NCBI RefSeq assembly: GCF_019599265.1
Contig: NZ_JAHZTC010000009.1
Location: 1-64,000, forward strand
Length of the DNA stretch: 64,000 nt
From: Pontibacter sp. HSC-14F20
GTDB taxonomy: Bacteria > Bacteroidota > Bacteroidia > Cytophagales > Hymenobacteraceae
Direction: 5' to 3'
Shown: piece after piece, positions 9,072 to 17,011 of the stretch
Layout of the letters: every line of letters begins with the position of its first letter
Numbering within the stretch: the stretch's first letter is position 1
Translations under genes and position numbers: made by a program
The notes under the pieces: generated by a model
Seen by the model: only the letters and a program-made list of their open reading frames with translations
Database searches by the model: none
What the model was told of the DNA's origin: nothing

Positions 9072-9394
9072 AAAAAGATAATTGTTTAGAAGATTCAGGT
9101 GATATCTGCCGTTAAAAGCAGGAAAGTTTAGGCAAAGCGATTCCAGCATGCTTGTTCAAGCAATTAATTGCATCTGCAAATTTTAAAGCCCATTTCTAAT
9201 TTGTCAGAGAGCAAATGGACTTGCTACAGCTAACCAAATCTGATTAAAGCCTAGTTAAATATTCTGGAATTTTGTGTTGCCTTATAGCTACTGAGTATAA
9301 AAAAGTATTTATATAAAGCAATATTAAGAATTGCATCATAAAAACACACATTATTTATGTTAATTATTTTATTGGATTTTCACAAATTGCACCG
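9072..9394 (-). promoter_or_regulatory. Conserved leader and upstream blocks of surface gene 3
   Basis: Third instance of the shared layout: CTGAATCTTCTAA next to the start, TAATATTG at 9326-9319 (255 bases before the ATG), and GGTGCAATTTG at 9394-9384, 58 bases further upstream and identical to the block before gene 2. This constancy supports a functional promoter or leader element. The 90 bases from 9395 to the phosphatase stop hold nothing else. Confidence 0.5.
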
Positions 9395-9483
9395 ATTCAG
9401 CGAGGTTTAATGCAGAAATACATCTTTAAATAACAAACCTAAAGTCATTAAATATTGCATATAACGATTTAAACAATTAATTA

Positions 9484-10179
9484 TCAACTCTTTCTGCGTA
9501 CGCCATAAGGACGATCTAAATTGCACTGAATATTCAATAAATTAGTGTCTAAATCCAAGGAAATTAGATTGCCATAGGCGGCGTTTTTGTAGTACACACA
9601 GCCTGCATCGAGGTTGATACGGGCATCCTGGTGTGCAACACTTTTCTTTAGGGTATGAAGGGGTGTTGGGGTATGGCCGTGCAGGAGTCTCTTGTTATGC
9701 AGCCTATTCCGGTCGATGTCATAGTGCCTGATGTTGAGCATGGCTTCTTTGTCTCTGAACAGATCATCCTGATGAAAGTCAAAGCCGGCGTGCACCAAAA
9801 AATAATCTGGTAATTCGAGGTAATAGGGGAGAGAGTCCAGGAAGTTGGCGTAGGTGGTGGGGAGTTTTTTGAAGTCATGCATTCCGAAGCTTTGGAGTAC
9901 TAAACCTTTTTCCTGGTCTGACAGGTTCAGCGCCGATTCCCCTTTGGAGGCAGCTTTAAGTAGCATCTGGTCGTGGTTACCGCGCAGGCAGTGCACCTGG
10001 TATTGCTGCTTCTGTAGATGGATGATAAAGTCCAGTACACCTTTGCTGTCGGGTCCCTTGTTTACGTAGTCGCCCAGCAGGTATAGTTCGTCCGTTTTTT
10101 TGAGCTGCAACTGCTCGAGCACGAGTGCTTTAAAGGTACGGGCACAACCGTGTATATCACTGATCGCGTATCGGGCCAT
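9484..10179 (-). CDS. Metallophosphatase (PPP/PrpA-like serine/threonine phosphatase family)
   Basis: 231-residue calcineurin-like phosphoesterase of the bacterial PPP type. The metal-binding motifs appear in order: DIHG (about 8-11), GDYVNKGPDS (about 37-46, where the family has GDxVDRG), RGNHD (about 67-71), a single H in VHAGFDF and HGHTP near the C-terminus. These ligate two metal ions in the active site. Relatives dephosphorylate phosphoproteins or dinucleoside polyphosphates, and the substrate cannot be told from sequence. It is a cytoplasmic protein without a signal peptide. It stands alone between the surface-protein island and a small-protein group. Confidence 0.9.
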   Translation of the reverse strand: MARYAISDIHGCARTFKALVLEQLQLKKTDELYLLGDYVNKGPDSKGVLDFIIHLQKQQYQVHCLRGNHDQMLLKAASKGESALNLSDQEKGLVLQSFGMHDFKKLPTTYANFLDSLPYYLELPDYFLVHAGFDFHQDDLFRDKEAMLNIRHYDIDRNRLHNKRLLHGHTPTPLHTLKKSVAHQDARINLDAGCVYYKNAAYGNLISLDLDTNLLNIQCNLDRPYGVRRKS

Positions 10180-10219
10180 AGCGGGGTGCGTCTGGTCTGA
10201 ATCGGTTTGAATTGACTAA

Positions 10220-10256
10220 AAAAATAGCACCTGTATTATGGGCAGGTGCTATTTTT
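10220..10256 (-). terminator. Terminator after the 79-residue hydrophilic gene
   Basis: AATAGCACCTG with leading A's (10220-10233) pairs with CAGGTGCTATT and trailing T's (10243-10256), 14 pairs around a 9-base loop. Placed after the minus-strand stop at 10271. The symmetric A/T arms would allow bidirectional use. Confidence 0.8.
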
Positions 10257-10270
10257 AGCTGTTTTTCTGA

Positions 10271-10510
10271 TTAGTTATACTTGTTATTGTCTAAACCGGG
10301 CTTGTCGTGGTTACGGTTCGGATTATTAACCCGCACATTGGCTCCGGTTTCATCCGCATCATCCACGGTATACTTCTTTTCCAGCTCCTCGTGCTCAGCT
10401 CTTGTGCTGTTTGGATCCACTGGCTTACCGCCAGCAGCCTTATCCTGACCACGTCCAGTAGGATTTCCTGAGTTTTCCCCTCCAGGCTGGGTATGCTTAT
10501 ATGATGGCAT
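10271..10510 (-). CDS. Small hydrophilic protein, function unknown
   Basis: 79 residues, rich in G, N, D, K and E and almost without hydrophobic residues, so probably disordered. The N-terminal half resembles glycine-rich stress proteins in composition only (GGENSGNPTGRGQDKAAGG). No domain is recognised. It forms a group with the 103-residue hydrophilic gene upstream and the SDR dehydrogenase beyond, all on the minus strand. Such trios are reminiscent of general-stress or desiccation genes, which is inference. ATG start and dedicated terminator support it as real. Confidence 0.65.
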   Translation of the reverse strand: MPSYKHTQPGGENSGNPTGRGQDKAAGGKPVDPNSTRAEHEELEKKYTVDDADETGANVRVNNPNRNHDKPGLDNNKYN

Positions 10511-10609
10511 AATGTGTCCTCCTTGTATTTAAGTTAAAAATAATGAGGTATGCTACTTCGGTCTATACCTGCCAGCAGCTATACCTTGTGTAAAATTCTA
10601 TGCTGTTGA

Positions 10610-10921
10610 TCAGGTGCCGCGACCTTCGTCTTCGGTACGCATATTGTCCGGTGGTGGCGTGCCGTCGTCAGCAAAATCGTTGACGCCGGTGGCTGATGGT
10701 CCCTCAGAAGCGGTGTCGCTGCCGAAGCCCTCTTTGCCGTCGCGGTTACCGAAGCCGCCGCGCTGGTGTTCATTCTTGGGCGGATCTGCACCCGGTATGA
10801 TATGCCCGGCCCGGAATTCCTGATCCGTGGTATCGTCTTCAATCACGCGTACCGGCCTGTTTTTGGCGGCTTCGCTGTGCTCTGATTCGCCTGCGTGTTT
10901 ATCGTTTTCTTTGTTCTCCAT
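10610..10921 (-). CDS. Hydrophilic acidic protein, function unknown
   Basis: 103 residues, dominated by E, D, K, N and G, with no membrane segment and no cysteines. It opens MENKENDKHAGESEHSEAAK and has low complexity throughout, so it is probably intrinsically disordered. It lies 76 bases downstream of the SDR gene, on the same strand. I do not recognise a family. Its composition and neighbours suggest a stress-protective role, but nothing in the sequence proves it. Overlapping frames on both strands here are shadows. Confidence 0.6.
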   Translation of the reverse strand: MENKENDKHAGESEHSEAAKNRPVRVIEDDTTDQEFRAGHIIPGADPPKNEHQRGGFGNRDGKEGFGSDTASEGPSATGVNDFADDGTPPPDNMRTEDEGRGT

Positions 10922-10997
10922 AGTTATGTCTTTATCATGCCCCGCTCGGGAGCTATACCTGTTTTTACTCCAATTCGGCTGCTATGGTTTAGTTTGA

Positions 10998-11858
10998 TTA
11001 GCTGCCCACCTGTTCGCCGCCGTTCACATGAATCACTTGCCCGGTTATATAAGAGCCATCTTCCGATGCCAGTAAAACATAAGCGGGCGCTACTTCTGAT
11101 GGCTGTCCAGGGCGCTTCAGTGGAACATCCTGCCCAAACTCCTTTACTTTCTTCTCATCAAAAGAGGCAGGTATAAGAGGCGTCCAGATCGGGCCGGGCG
11201 CCACTGCATTTACGCGTATTTTCTTTTCAGCCAGGTTGGCTGACAGGGAGCGGGTAAAAGCGGTGATGGCTCCTTTGGTAGAGGCGTAGTCCATGAGGTG
11301 GTGGCTGCCGCGGTACGAGGTAACAGATGTGGAATTAACAATGGCGCTGCCCTCCTTCATATGTTCCAACGCGGCTTTTGTCATGTAGAACATCGAGAAG
11401 ATGTTGGTCTGGAAAGTGCGCTGCAACTGGTCTTTCGAGATGTGTTTCAAGTCGGTTTGCTCGTGTTGCTCGGCCGCGTTGTTTACGAGTATGTCTAGCC
11501 CTCCAAGTTCCTTTACAGCTTGTTTCACTGCATTTCTGCAAAAGGTTTCATCCCCAATATCACCCGAAATGATCACTCCTTTGCGCCCTTCTTTCTCGAT
11601 AAGTTGGAGCGTGTCTTTGGCATCCTTGTCTTCGTTCAAGTATATGATAGCCACATCAGCTCCTTCTCGGGCAAAATGCACAGCCACTGCACGGCCTATA
11701 CCACTGTCGCCGCCTGTAATCAGCGCTTTTTTGCCTTTCAGTTTATCGCTGCCTTTGTAGTTTTCGCGTATGTACTCGGGCTGCGGCGTCATCTTGTGCT
11801 CTTTGCCCGGTTGCACTTCCTGTTCCTGAGCGGGTACTTCTTTTGGTTTGTTTGCCAT
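10998..11858 (-). CDS. SDR-family oxidoreductase, YhdF/YghA-like
   Basis: 286-residue short-chain dehydrogenase. An N-terminal tail of about 40 residues rich in Q, E and P (with KMTPQPEYIRENYKGS) precedes the Rossmann fold; this extension marks the stress-associated YhdF/YghA/GsiB-like branch. The cofactor motif is GGDSGIGR (about 50-57), the NNAA motif lies near 128, the catalytic Ser is in NSTSVTSY, and the Tyr/Lys pair is in YASTKGA. The substrate is unknown; relatives are annotated as glucose or aldehyde dehydrogenases. I chose the ATG at 11858 (MANKPKE); in-frame ATGs 9 and 33 bases upstream are possible. It probably heads the small-protein group that follows. Confidence 0.88.
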   Translation of the reverse strand: MANKPKEVPAQEQEVQPGKEHKMTPQPEYIRENYKGSDKLKGKKALITGGDSGIGRAVAVHFAREGADVAIIYLNEDKDAKDTLQLIEKEGRKGVIISGDIGDETFCRNAVKQAVKELGGLDILVNNAAEQHEQTDLKHISKDQLQRTFQTNIFSMFYMTKAALEHMKEGSAIVNSTSVTSYRGSHHLMDYASTKGAITAFTRSLSANLAEKKIRVNAVAPGPIWTPLIPASFDEKKVKEFGQDVPLKRPGQPSEVAPAYVLLASEDGSYITGQVIHVNGGEQVGS

Positions 11859-11981
11859 AGTTTTCATAGTTTTAGTGTGATTGCAGTCCATACCTATACG
11901 CCTGCAATTTTAGCCTAGTTACTGCAACCCGATATCCTGCGTTGTAGCCGGCCGTTTATACCTTAAATATGTCACCAGATT

Positions 11982-12227
11982 ATGTGGAGAGAAACAGACA
12001 ATAAACTTACCCGCAGCTTCCAGTTCAAAGACTTCAGGACGGCGATGGCTTTTATGAATAAAGTGGCCGATGTGGCCGAGGAGCTTAACCATCACCCGTG
12101 GTGGAGCAATGTATACAACAGAGTAGAGATCGAGCTGACCACCCACGACGCCGGCAACACCGTGACAGACAAAGACCTGGAGCTGGCCCGCCGCATTGAT
12201 GTGCTTTATGATAACTTGATGGTATAA
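11982..12227 (+). CDS. phhB: 4a-hydroxytetrahydrobiopterin dehydratase (PCD/DCoH family)
   Basis: 81-residue pterin-4a-carbinolamine dehydratase. It dehydrates 4a-hydroxytetrahydrobiopterin during recycling of the cofactor used by aromatic amino acid hydroxylases. The family signature is clear: HHPWWSNVYN with the catalytic histidines near residue 37-38, followed by VEIELTTHDAGNTVT. Start MWRE and length match Bacteroidota homologues. No phenylalanine hydroxylase gene lies in the window. The gene is alone on the plus strand, diverging from the SDR gene, with about 120 bases between them. Confidence 0.92.
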   Translation: MWRETDNKLTRSFQFKDFRTAMAFMNKVADVAEELNHHPWWSNVYNRVEIELTTHDAGNTVTDKDLELARRIDVLYDNLMV

Positions 12228-12296
12228 TTCGTCAGAAGCAGTAATAACTTGTAAGCTGGCAAAGCAGTCAGCGGTGTACAATAGACAATTAAGTAA

Positions 12297-12304
12297 TACC
12301 TTTG
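12297..12304 (+). promoter_or_regulatory. Promoter -7 box TACCTTTG of rsmI
   Basis: Exact match to the Bacteroidota sigma-ABfr -7 consensus TAnnTTTG. It ends only four bases before the rsmI ATG, so the transcript would start at or next to the start codon (leaderless or nearly so). No clear -33 TTG at the usual spacing. Confidence 0.55.
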
Positions 12305-12308
12305 CTGC

Positions 12309-13001
12309 ATGCAGGAACCTGAAAAAACCAACCTATACCTGGTGCCGACACCCATCGGCAACCTGGAGGATATTACGCTGCGAGCTATACGCATTCTGAA
12401 GGAGGTAGACGTGATTCTGGCCGAAGATACCCGCACCAGCGGCAAGCTGCTGCAGCACTTAGGGATAGAGAAGCGCATGCACAGCCACCACCTGCACAAC
12501 GAGCACAAAGCCAGTGCCCACTTGGCGGAGCGCATGAAGGCAGGCGAGGTAATGGCCCTCATTTCAGATGCCGGCACGCCAGGTATATCTGACCCGGGCT
12601 TCCTGCTCGTGCGCGAATGCCTCAAGGCGGATCTCAAAGTAGAGTGTCTTCCTGGGGCAACCGCTTTTGTGCCTGCTTTGGTCAAATCTGGCTTTAGCAC
12701 CGACCGTTTTACATTTGAGGGATTCCTGCCTTTGAAAAAAGGACGGCAGACACGCCTGATCAGTTTAGCAACAGAGGAGCGCACCATGATTTTCTATGAG
12801 TCTCCGCACCGGCTGCTTAAAACGCTCACACAGTTCAAGGAGTACTTCGGAGGCGAACGCATGGCTTCTGTTTCACGTGAAATCTCAAAGATGTTTGAAG
12901 AGACCATTAACGGTACCCTAGACGAACTGATCGAAATCTTTACTACCAAAGCCATTAAAGGGGAATTTGTGCTGGTAGTTTCCGGAGCGGGAGCGAAGTA
13001 G
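12309..13001 (+). CDS. rsmI: 16S rRNA (cytidine(1402)-2'-O)-methyltransferase RsmI
   Basis: 230-residue SAM-dependent tetrapyrrole-methylase-fold enzyme that 2'-O-methylates C1402 in the ribosomal P-site region of 16S rRNA. Family motifs are visible in order: VPTPIGNLEDIT (about 8-19), LAEDTRTSGKLL (about 38-49), SDAGTPGISDPG (about 85-96), PGATAFVPALV (about 119-129), FEGFLP, FYESPHRL and SREISKMFEE. The length is normal, without the C-terminal extension of some homologues. The ATG sits four bases after a TAnnTTTG box. A parS-like string at 12869-12884 is coding sequence for the conserved SREI region. Confidence 0.95.
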   Translation: MQEPEKTNLYLVPTPIGNLEDITLRAIRILKEVDVILAEDTRTSGKLLQHLGIEKRMHSHHLHNEHKASAHLAERMKAGEVMALISDAGTPGISDPGFLLVRECLKADLKVECLPGATAFVPALVKSGFSTDRFTFEGFLPLKKGRQTRLISLATEERTMIFYESPHRLLKTLTQFKEYFGGERMASVSREISKMFEETINGTLDELIEIFTTKAIKGEFVLVVSGAGAK

Positions 13002-13157
13002 GAACACGACTAACACAACGAACAGTATACCTGTGTTGGAAGCGCAGCAAATTTGGGGAACAGAATAGCCAGACTATTGGGCTTCGGTTTTTTAATAGAT
13101 TAAAAACTTTGACAAAATCGTGGCACATGATAGAAGCGTCGCGGTAAGAAAATAACT

Positions 13158-14381
13158 ATGAAGCTATACCTTAAAAAGCTTTCACTCATATTTACCTTGC
13201 TTCTCATTACCTTGCAGGTGCAGGCGCAATTTGAGGGCACCCGCCTGTCTCCTGAGGCTAAAATTAGTCTGATCACCTGCTCGCCGGGCGATGAGCTCTA
13301 TGCCATTTTTGGGCACAGTGCCGTGCGCGTCAACGACCCCGCTACAGGTATGGACATCGTGTTCAACTACGGCACCTTCGACTTCAACGAGCCGGGCTTT
13401 TACGTCAAGTTTATCCGGGGCAAGCTCAATTACAAGCTTTCCATCGCCTACTTCCAGGATTTCGCCTACAGCTATACCTTAGACAACCGCTCTATTTACG
13501 AGCAGGAGATGAACTTTACAGAAGCGCAGAAGCATCAGTACTGGCAGTTTCTCACAAACAACTACCTGCCCCAGAACCGCTTTTACCTCTACGACTTCTT
13601 CTTCGATAACTGCGCCACCCGCATCCGGGATGGCATAGAAGCTACGTTCCCCGAGCAAGTGGCCTTCAACATCGCGCACCTGGACCAAGACATGAGTTTC
13701 CGCAATCTGATCGACCTATACCTGCCACCGCAGCCCTGGTCCGACTTTGGCATCGACCTGGCCCTTGGCGCACCGATCGACCAGAAAGCTACGCCTTACG
13801 AATACATGTTTTTGCCCGATTACCTTTCCAAGGGTTTCGCCAGCGCCACCATTCAGCAAAACGGGCAGCAGGTGCCTTTGGTAGGTGAGCCAAAAGTTAT
13901 TTTCCAGAACACCCCAACGCCGGCCTCAACTGGTGGCCTGTTAAATCCGGTACTGGTGTGGTGGCTGTTTTTCGGCATTGTGCTGGCTATTACCGCACTC
14001 GACTACAAGCGCCGCAAGCGCAGCCGCATGTTTGATGTGTTCCTGTTCCTGATCACGGGTCTGCTGGGCGTGCTGCTGTTCCTGCTCTGGTTTGCTACCG
14101 ACCATCAGGCAGCTGCCAACAACTTTAATTTGCTTTGGGCACTGCCTACACACATTATAGCCGCAGCTTTCCTGGCCAGACCGGTGCTGCCGGGCTGGTT
14201 GCAGAAGTACATGCTGGTAACGGCCGTGTTGGCTTTCATCACGCTGTTGTTATGGTTGGTATGGCCGCAGCAATTACATACCGCTGTTTTCCCGATTGCC
14301 TTAGCCCTCTTGGTAAGAGCCGCGTATACGGTTTGGGCTGCCAGACAGCCATGGTTATCAGCAACACGAACACTAAAATAA
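13158..14381 (+). CDS. DUF4105 / Lnb N-terminal-like periplasmic domain membrane protein
   Basis: 407 residues. Signal peptide MKLYLKKLSLIFTLLLI, then a DUF4105 domain (about 30-260) with CSPGDELYAIFGHSAVRV, FDFN, and FDNCATRIRD. This domain is shared with Lnb, an acyl-transferring enzyme of lipoprotein maturation, and has the Cys/His pattern of NlpC/P60-like folds: C42, H54 and C150 are candidate catalytic residues. The C-terminal 120 residues hold four to five membrane segments. Active site faces the periplasm if the signal peptide and helices are right. A substrate cannot be named. It is followed after 10 bases by the inositol-phosphatase-like gene, so the two probably share a transcript. 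Confidence 0.82.
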   Translation: MKLYLKKLSLIFTLLLITLQVQAQFEGTRLSPEAKISLITCSPGDELYAIFGHSAVRVNDPATGMDIVFNYGTFDFNEPGFYVKFIRGKLNYKLSIAYFQDFAYSYTLDNRSIYEQEMNFTEAQKHQYWQFLTNNYLPQNRFYLYDFFFDNCATRIRDGIEATFPEQVAFNIAHLDQDMSFRNLIDLYLPPQPWSDFGIDLALGAPIDQKATPYEYMFLPDYLSKGFASATIQQNGQQVPLVGEPKVIFQNTPTPASTGGLLNPVLVWWLFFGIVLAITALDYKRRKRSRMFDVFLFLITGLLGVLLFLLWFATDHQAAANNFNLLWALPTHIIAAAFLARPVLPGWLQKYMLVTAVLAFITLLLWLVWPQQLHTAVFPIALALLVRAAYTVWAARQPWLSATRTLK

Positions 14382-14391
14382 AAGAGCGGAT

Positions 14392-15195
14392 ATGAACTTG
14401 CAGCAACTTTGCCAGAATGCCAATATCATCGTCAAAAGAGTAGGCGCATTTATCAAGCACGAAGCAACCACCTTCGACAGGGGCAAGGTAGAACTGAAAG
14501 GCTTTAACAACCTGGTATCGTACGTAGACAAAGAAGCCGAAAAGCAACTGGTAGAGGCACTGCGCAATCTGTTGCCCGAGGCAGGCTTTATTACGGAAGA
14601 GGAAACCGACAACACCCGCGGCGAGCGTTTCAACTGGATCATCGATCCGCTGGATGGCACTACCAACTTTACCCATGGCCTGCCGCTGTACTCGGTGAGC
14701 GTGGCTCTGCTCGATGGCGATGAAGTGGTGCTGGGCATTGTGTATGAGATTAACAAAGACGAGTGCTTTTATGCAACAAAGGGCAACGGCGCGTTCTTAA
14801 ACGACAGTCCCATTCAGGTTTCGCCTGCCGAAGGGCTGAAAAATTCGCTTATTGCCACTGGCTTTCCTTATTACGAGTTTGGGCTCACGCAGCAGTACCT
14901 GCAGGTGCTGGGCGCTTTTATGGGCAAATCGCATGGCGTGCGGCGGCTGGGCTCGGCTGCGCTAGATTTGGCTTATGTGGCCGTAGGTCGTTTTGAGGGT
15001 TTCTTTGAGTTTAACCTGAATGCCTGGGATGTGGCAGGAGGCGCCATTATCGTGCAGGAAGCAGGAGGTCATGTTTCTAAATTCACGGCTGGCGGTGACT
15101 ATATTTTTGGCCGTGAAATTGTGGCAAGCAACAGTAACATCCATCAGGAAATGCTCGACACAATTGCCGAGCACTGGAAAGAGCCACTTCCCTAA
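14392..15195 (+). CDS. Inositol monophosphatase family protein (SuhB-like)
   Basis: 267-residue Mg2+-dependent phosphatase. Motifs: EEET (about 63-66), the metal-binding IDPLDGTTNFTHG (about 83-95), and WDVAGGAIIVQEAGG (about 212-226). Members act on myo-inositol 1-phosphate, on PAP/PAPS-like nucleotides, or, for SuhB, also assist rRNA transcription. The deep sequence resembles the SuhB/IMPase branch, but the substrate is inferred. Lies 10 bases after the DUF4105 gene and 34 bases before a tiny membrane-protein gene, so it is probably the middle gene of an operon. Confidence 0.9.
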   Translation: MNLQQLCQNANIIVKRVGAFIKHEATTFDRGKVELKGFNNLVSYVDKEAEKQLVEALRNLLPEAGFITEEETDNTRGERFNWIIDPLDGTTNFTHGLPLYSVSVALLDGDEVVLGIVYEINKDECFYATKGNGAFLNDSPIQVSPAEGLKNSLIATGFPYYEFGLTQQYLQVLGAFMGKSHGVRRLGSAALDLAYVAVGRFEGFFEFNLNAWDVAGGAIIVQEAGGHVSKFTAGGDYIFGREIVASNSNIHQEMLDTIAEHWKEPLP

Positions 15196-15229
15196 ACTTT
15201 TTGTAAATTTGTGTAGTTGATAAGAGCAT

Positions 15230-15406
15230 ATGGTACAGAACATCATCATCTTCGTGATATTCGCGGTAGCAATAGCCTACATGGTGCGGGTAATTTACCG
15301 CAGCGTTATGCCTAACAAAAATGCCGGATGCGCCAAAGGCTGTGGCGGCTGCTCCGCCATCGACCTTAGTAAAATCCAGAAGGAGCTCGAGAGGAAAGCG
15401 GTATAA
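15230..15406 (+). CDS. FeoB-associated-type Cys-rich mini membrane protein
   Basis: 58 residues. One membrane segment (NIIIFVIFAVAIAYMV, about 4-19) is followed by a short basic stretch and a cysteine cluster CAKGCGGCSA (34-43), then a charged tail. This is the layout of the FeoB-associated Cys-rich membrane protein family, small proteins that often accompany iron transporters. No feoA or feoB lies in the window, so this one is an orphan. The cluster could bind metal. The ATG at 15230 follows the inositol-phosphatase stop by 34 bases, and the frame ends at TAA 15404-15406. Short, but the domain pattern makes it convincing. Confidence 0.78.
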   Translation: MVQNIIIFVIFAVAIAYMVRVIYRSVMPNKNAGCAKGCGGCSAIDLSKIQKELERKAV

Positions 15407-15624
15407 CCCTTTCGCTTTCCTGATCTTACTGCCTTCGGTTTGGAGGTCTTACCTGCTTCCTTAGGTATAGCCCTATACCTGTCGCCGCTTGGCAGACTCT
15501 TCCGGGCGCGTGCTCAATGGCATGAGGGCAGCTTCTGAATAATTCCAGCCACATTTTAGTATCCCTCGGCTTATTTTGCGTATAGTTCTATACCTAAATA
15601 GAATATCCCTTAAAACTATACGCT

Positions 15625-15963
15625 ATGCAAGATAAAGTAGAAGAAAGAAGCCTCGTTAACGTGCTCAACCGACTCCGTAAAGACGGCTATACCTACGACT
15701 TTAAAGTTTCTGCCGAGAACAGGCTCTGCACCATGGAAGACAAGCACACCTTCGGGCCGGACCAGGTACGCATCGTGGACTTTTACCGCTTCGAGGGTGA
15801 AAGCGATCCGGATGATATGTCGATACTCTATGCCGTGGAAACCACCAGTGGGCTGCGCGGCACCATCTCCAACTCCTATGGCCCTTATGCCGATGCGAAA
15901 GTGGATGATTTTCTAAAACAAGTGGAAGACCTAGGCAAAGACCTTGACAAAAAAGATAAATAA
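15625..15963 (+). CDS. Conserved small protein, often annotated phosphoribosylpyrophosphate synthetase
   Basis: 112 residues, soluble and acidic. It matches a widespread Bacteroidota family of about 100 residues with the pattern DGYTYDFKV, C-T-x-E-D, FYRFEGESDPDDMSILYAVET, and YGPYADA. In databases these are often labelled phosphoribosylpyrophosphate synthetase, but the protein is far too short for that enzyme and has no PRPP loop, so I treat the name as a mis-annotation. Function unknown. It has its own strong terminator directly overlapping the stop codon. Confidence 0.75.
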   Translation: MQDKVEERSLVNVLNRLRKDGYTYDFKVSAENRLCTMEDKHTFGPDQVRIVDFYRFEGESDPDDMSILYAVETTSGLRGTISNSYGPYADAKVDDFLKQVEDLGKDLDKKDK

Positions 15964-15999
15964 AACAGAGCGGGCCGAGTAATCGGCCCGCTCTGTTTT
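15962..15999 (+). terminator. Strong intrinsic terminator
   Basis: 17-bp perfect stem (15962-15978 with 15983-15999), core CAGAGCGGGCCGA, loop GTAA, flanked by A's and T's. It overlaps the stop of the plus-strand gene and precedes the stop of the convergent mscS, so it probably serves both. Confidence 0.9.
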
Positions 16000-16019
16000 G
16001 TACCTGTCCCGGCCATACC

Positions 16020-16937
16020 TTATTTATCCGACCTATCCTTTACCTGGTTTTGCAGTTGTTCCAGGTGTTCGCTCAGCTTCTCGCCACCTTTTATACCAAA
16101 GTCCAGTGTGCGAATCGGAAACGGAATCATGATGTTGTTTGCATCAAAAGCCTTTTTGATCTTAATAATAGCATCGCTCTTAGCTGATACAAAATCTACC
16201 TGCCGTGTGTAAGTAATCCAGAAGCGGGCCTTAAAATTAATGGAGCTGTCCCCGAAGGCATCGTACATCACCTCTATGTCACGCGTCTTTACACGGTTCT
16301 TCACATCCTGCAAGGCCACTATCACAATCTGCTGTACCTGCTCCAAATCCTCTCCGTACGACACGCCCACATCCAAATCGATGCGGCGTGTGCCGCCGTT
16401 CGAATAGTTGGTTACCGGGTTTTCAAAGACCATCTTGTTGGGCAATTTCACCAGTTCTCCTGAGGTTTGCCTTATATCCAGTGTGCGCAACGATACCCGC
16501 TCAATTACTCCAAAATAATCGTTGGTCTCGATCATATCGCCTACTCCAAAAGGCTTTTGTACGGCAATGATGACACCTGAAATAAAGTTGGCAGCAATGT
16601 CCTGAAAGGCGAAACCCAGTGCCAGACCGATAATACCTACACCGGCTAGTAACGAGATAACCACCTTATCGAGTTGCAGCACGCTGAGCACAAAAAAGAA
16701 GCCGACAGCCAGGAGGGCAATGTACAGAATAGTCGAAATCAGGTTGTTGAGTGCCGCGCTGTGCGATATCCGTCCTATTACTTTGTCTAGTCCGTTGCGG
16801 ATAAACCGGGCAACCACCAATGTGATGATGATGAGTATAACCGCTACGGCCATGTTGGGCAGCATCAAGATCAGATGCTCACCCCAATTCTGCAGCTTGC
16901 CCAGCAAGAGATCAATTGCTTTGTTGATATCGTTCAT
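16020..16937 (-). CDS. mscS: Mechanosensitive ion channel MscS family
   Basis: 305-residue small-conductance mechanosensitive channel that releases solutes on hypo-osmotic shock. Three membrane segments lie at about 25-45, 65-90 and 95-125. The pore helix TM3 is glycine/alanine-rich (LLAGVGIIGLALGFAFQD), followed by the middle beta domain with PFGVGDMIE, and the C-terminal alpha/beta domain with VSYGEDLEQV. The length is normal. An IS3 element lies 39 bases upstream of its ATG and separates it from the radical SAM gene, which is on the same strand, so its present promoter is uncertain. Confidence 0.94.
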   Translation of the reverse strand: MNDINKAIDLLLGKLQNWGEHLILMLPNMAVAVILIIITLVVARFIRNGLDKVIGRISHSAALNNLISTILYIALLAVGFFFVLSVLQLDKVVISLLAGVGIIGLALGFAFQDIAANFISGVIIAVQKPFGVGDMIETNDYFGVIERVSLRTLDIRQTSGELVKLPNKMVFENPVTNYSNGGTRRIDLDVGVSYGEDLEQVQQIVIVALQDVKNRVKTRDIEVMYDAFGDSSINFKARFWITYTRQVDFVSAKSDAIIKIKKAFDANNIMIPFPIRTLDFGIKGGEKLSEHLEQLQNQVKDRSDK

Positions 16938-17011
16938 ACGAATGTGGTATCGCTTTTTAATTTAACTGAGGTGTATCGTCCTGAAATAAGTTGACACAAA
17001 AGTTGACTTAT

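Noticed and set aside
12206..12787. Minus-strand open frame of 193 codons
   Set aside because: It is antisense to rsmI, which has all family motifs.
12869..12884. Second parS-like string TGTTTCACGTGAAATC inside rsmI
   Set aside because: It matches 14 of 16 positions, but encodes the conserved SREI region of RsmI, and the last two bases break the palindrome. It may still be bound weakly; too little to call.
15625..15963. Phosphoribosylpyrophosphate synthetase by database habit
   Set aside because: 112 residues is far too short and the PRPP synthetase motifs are missing; kept only as a small conserved protein.
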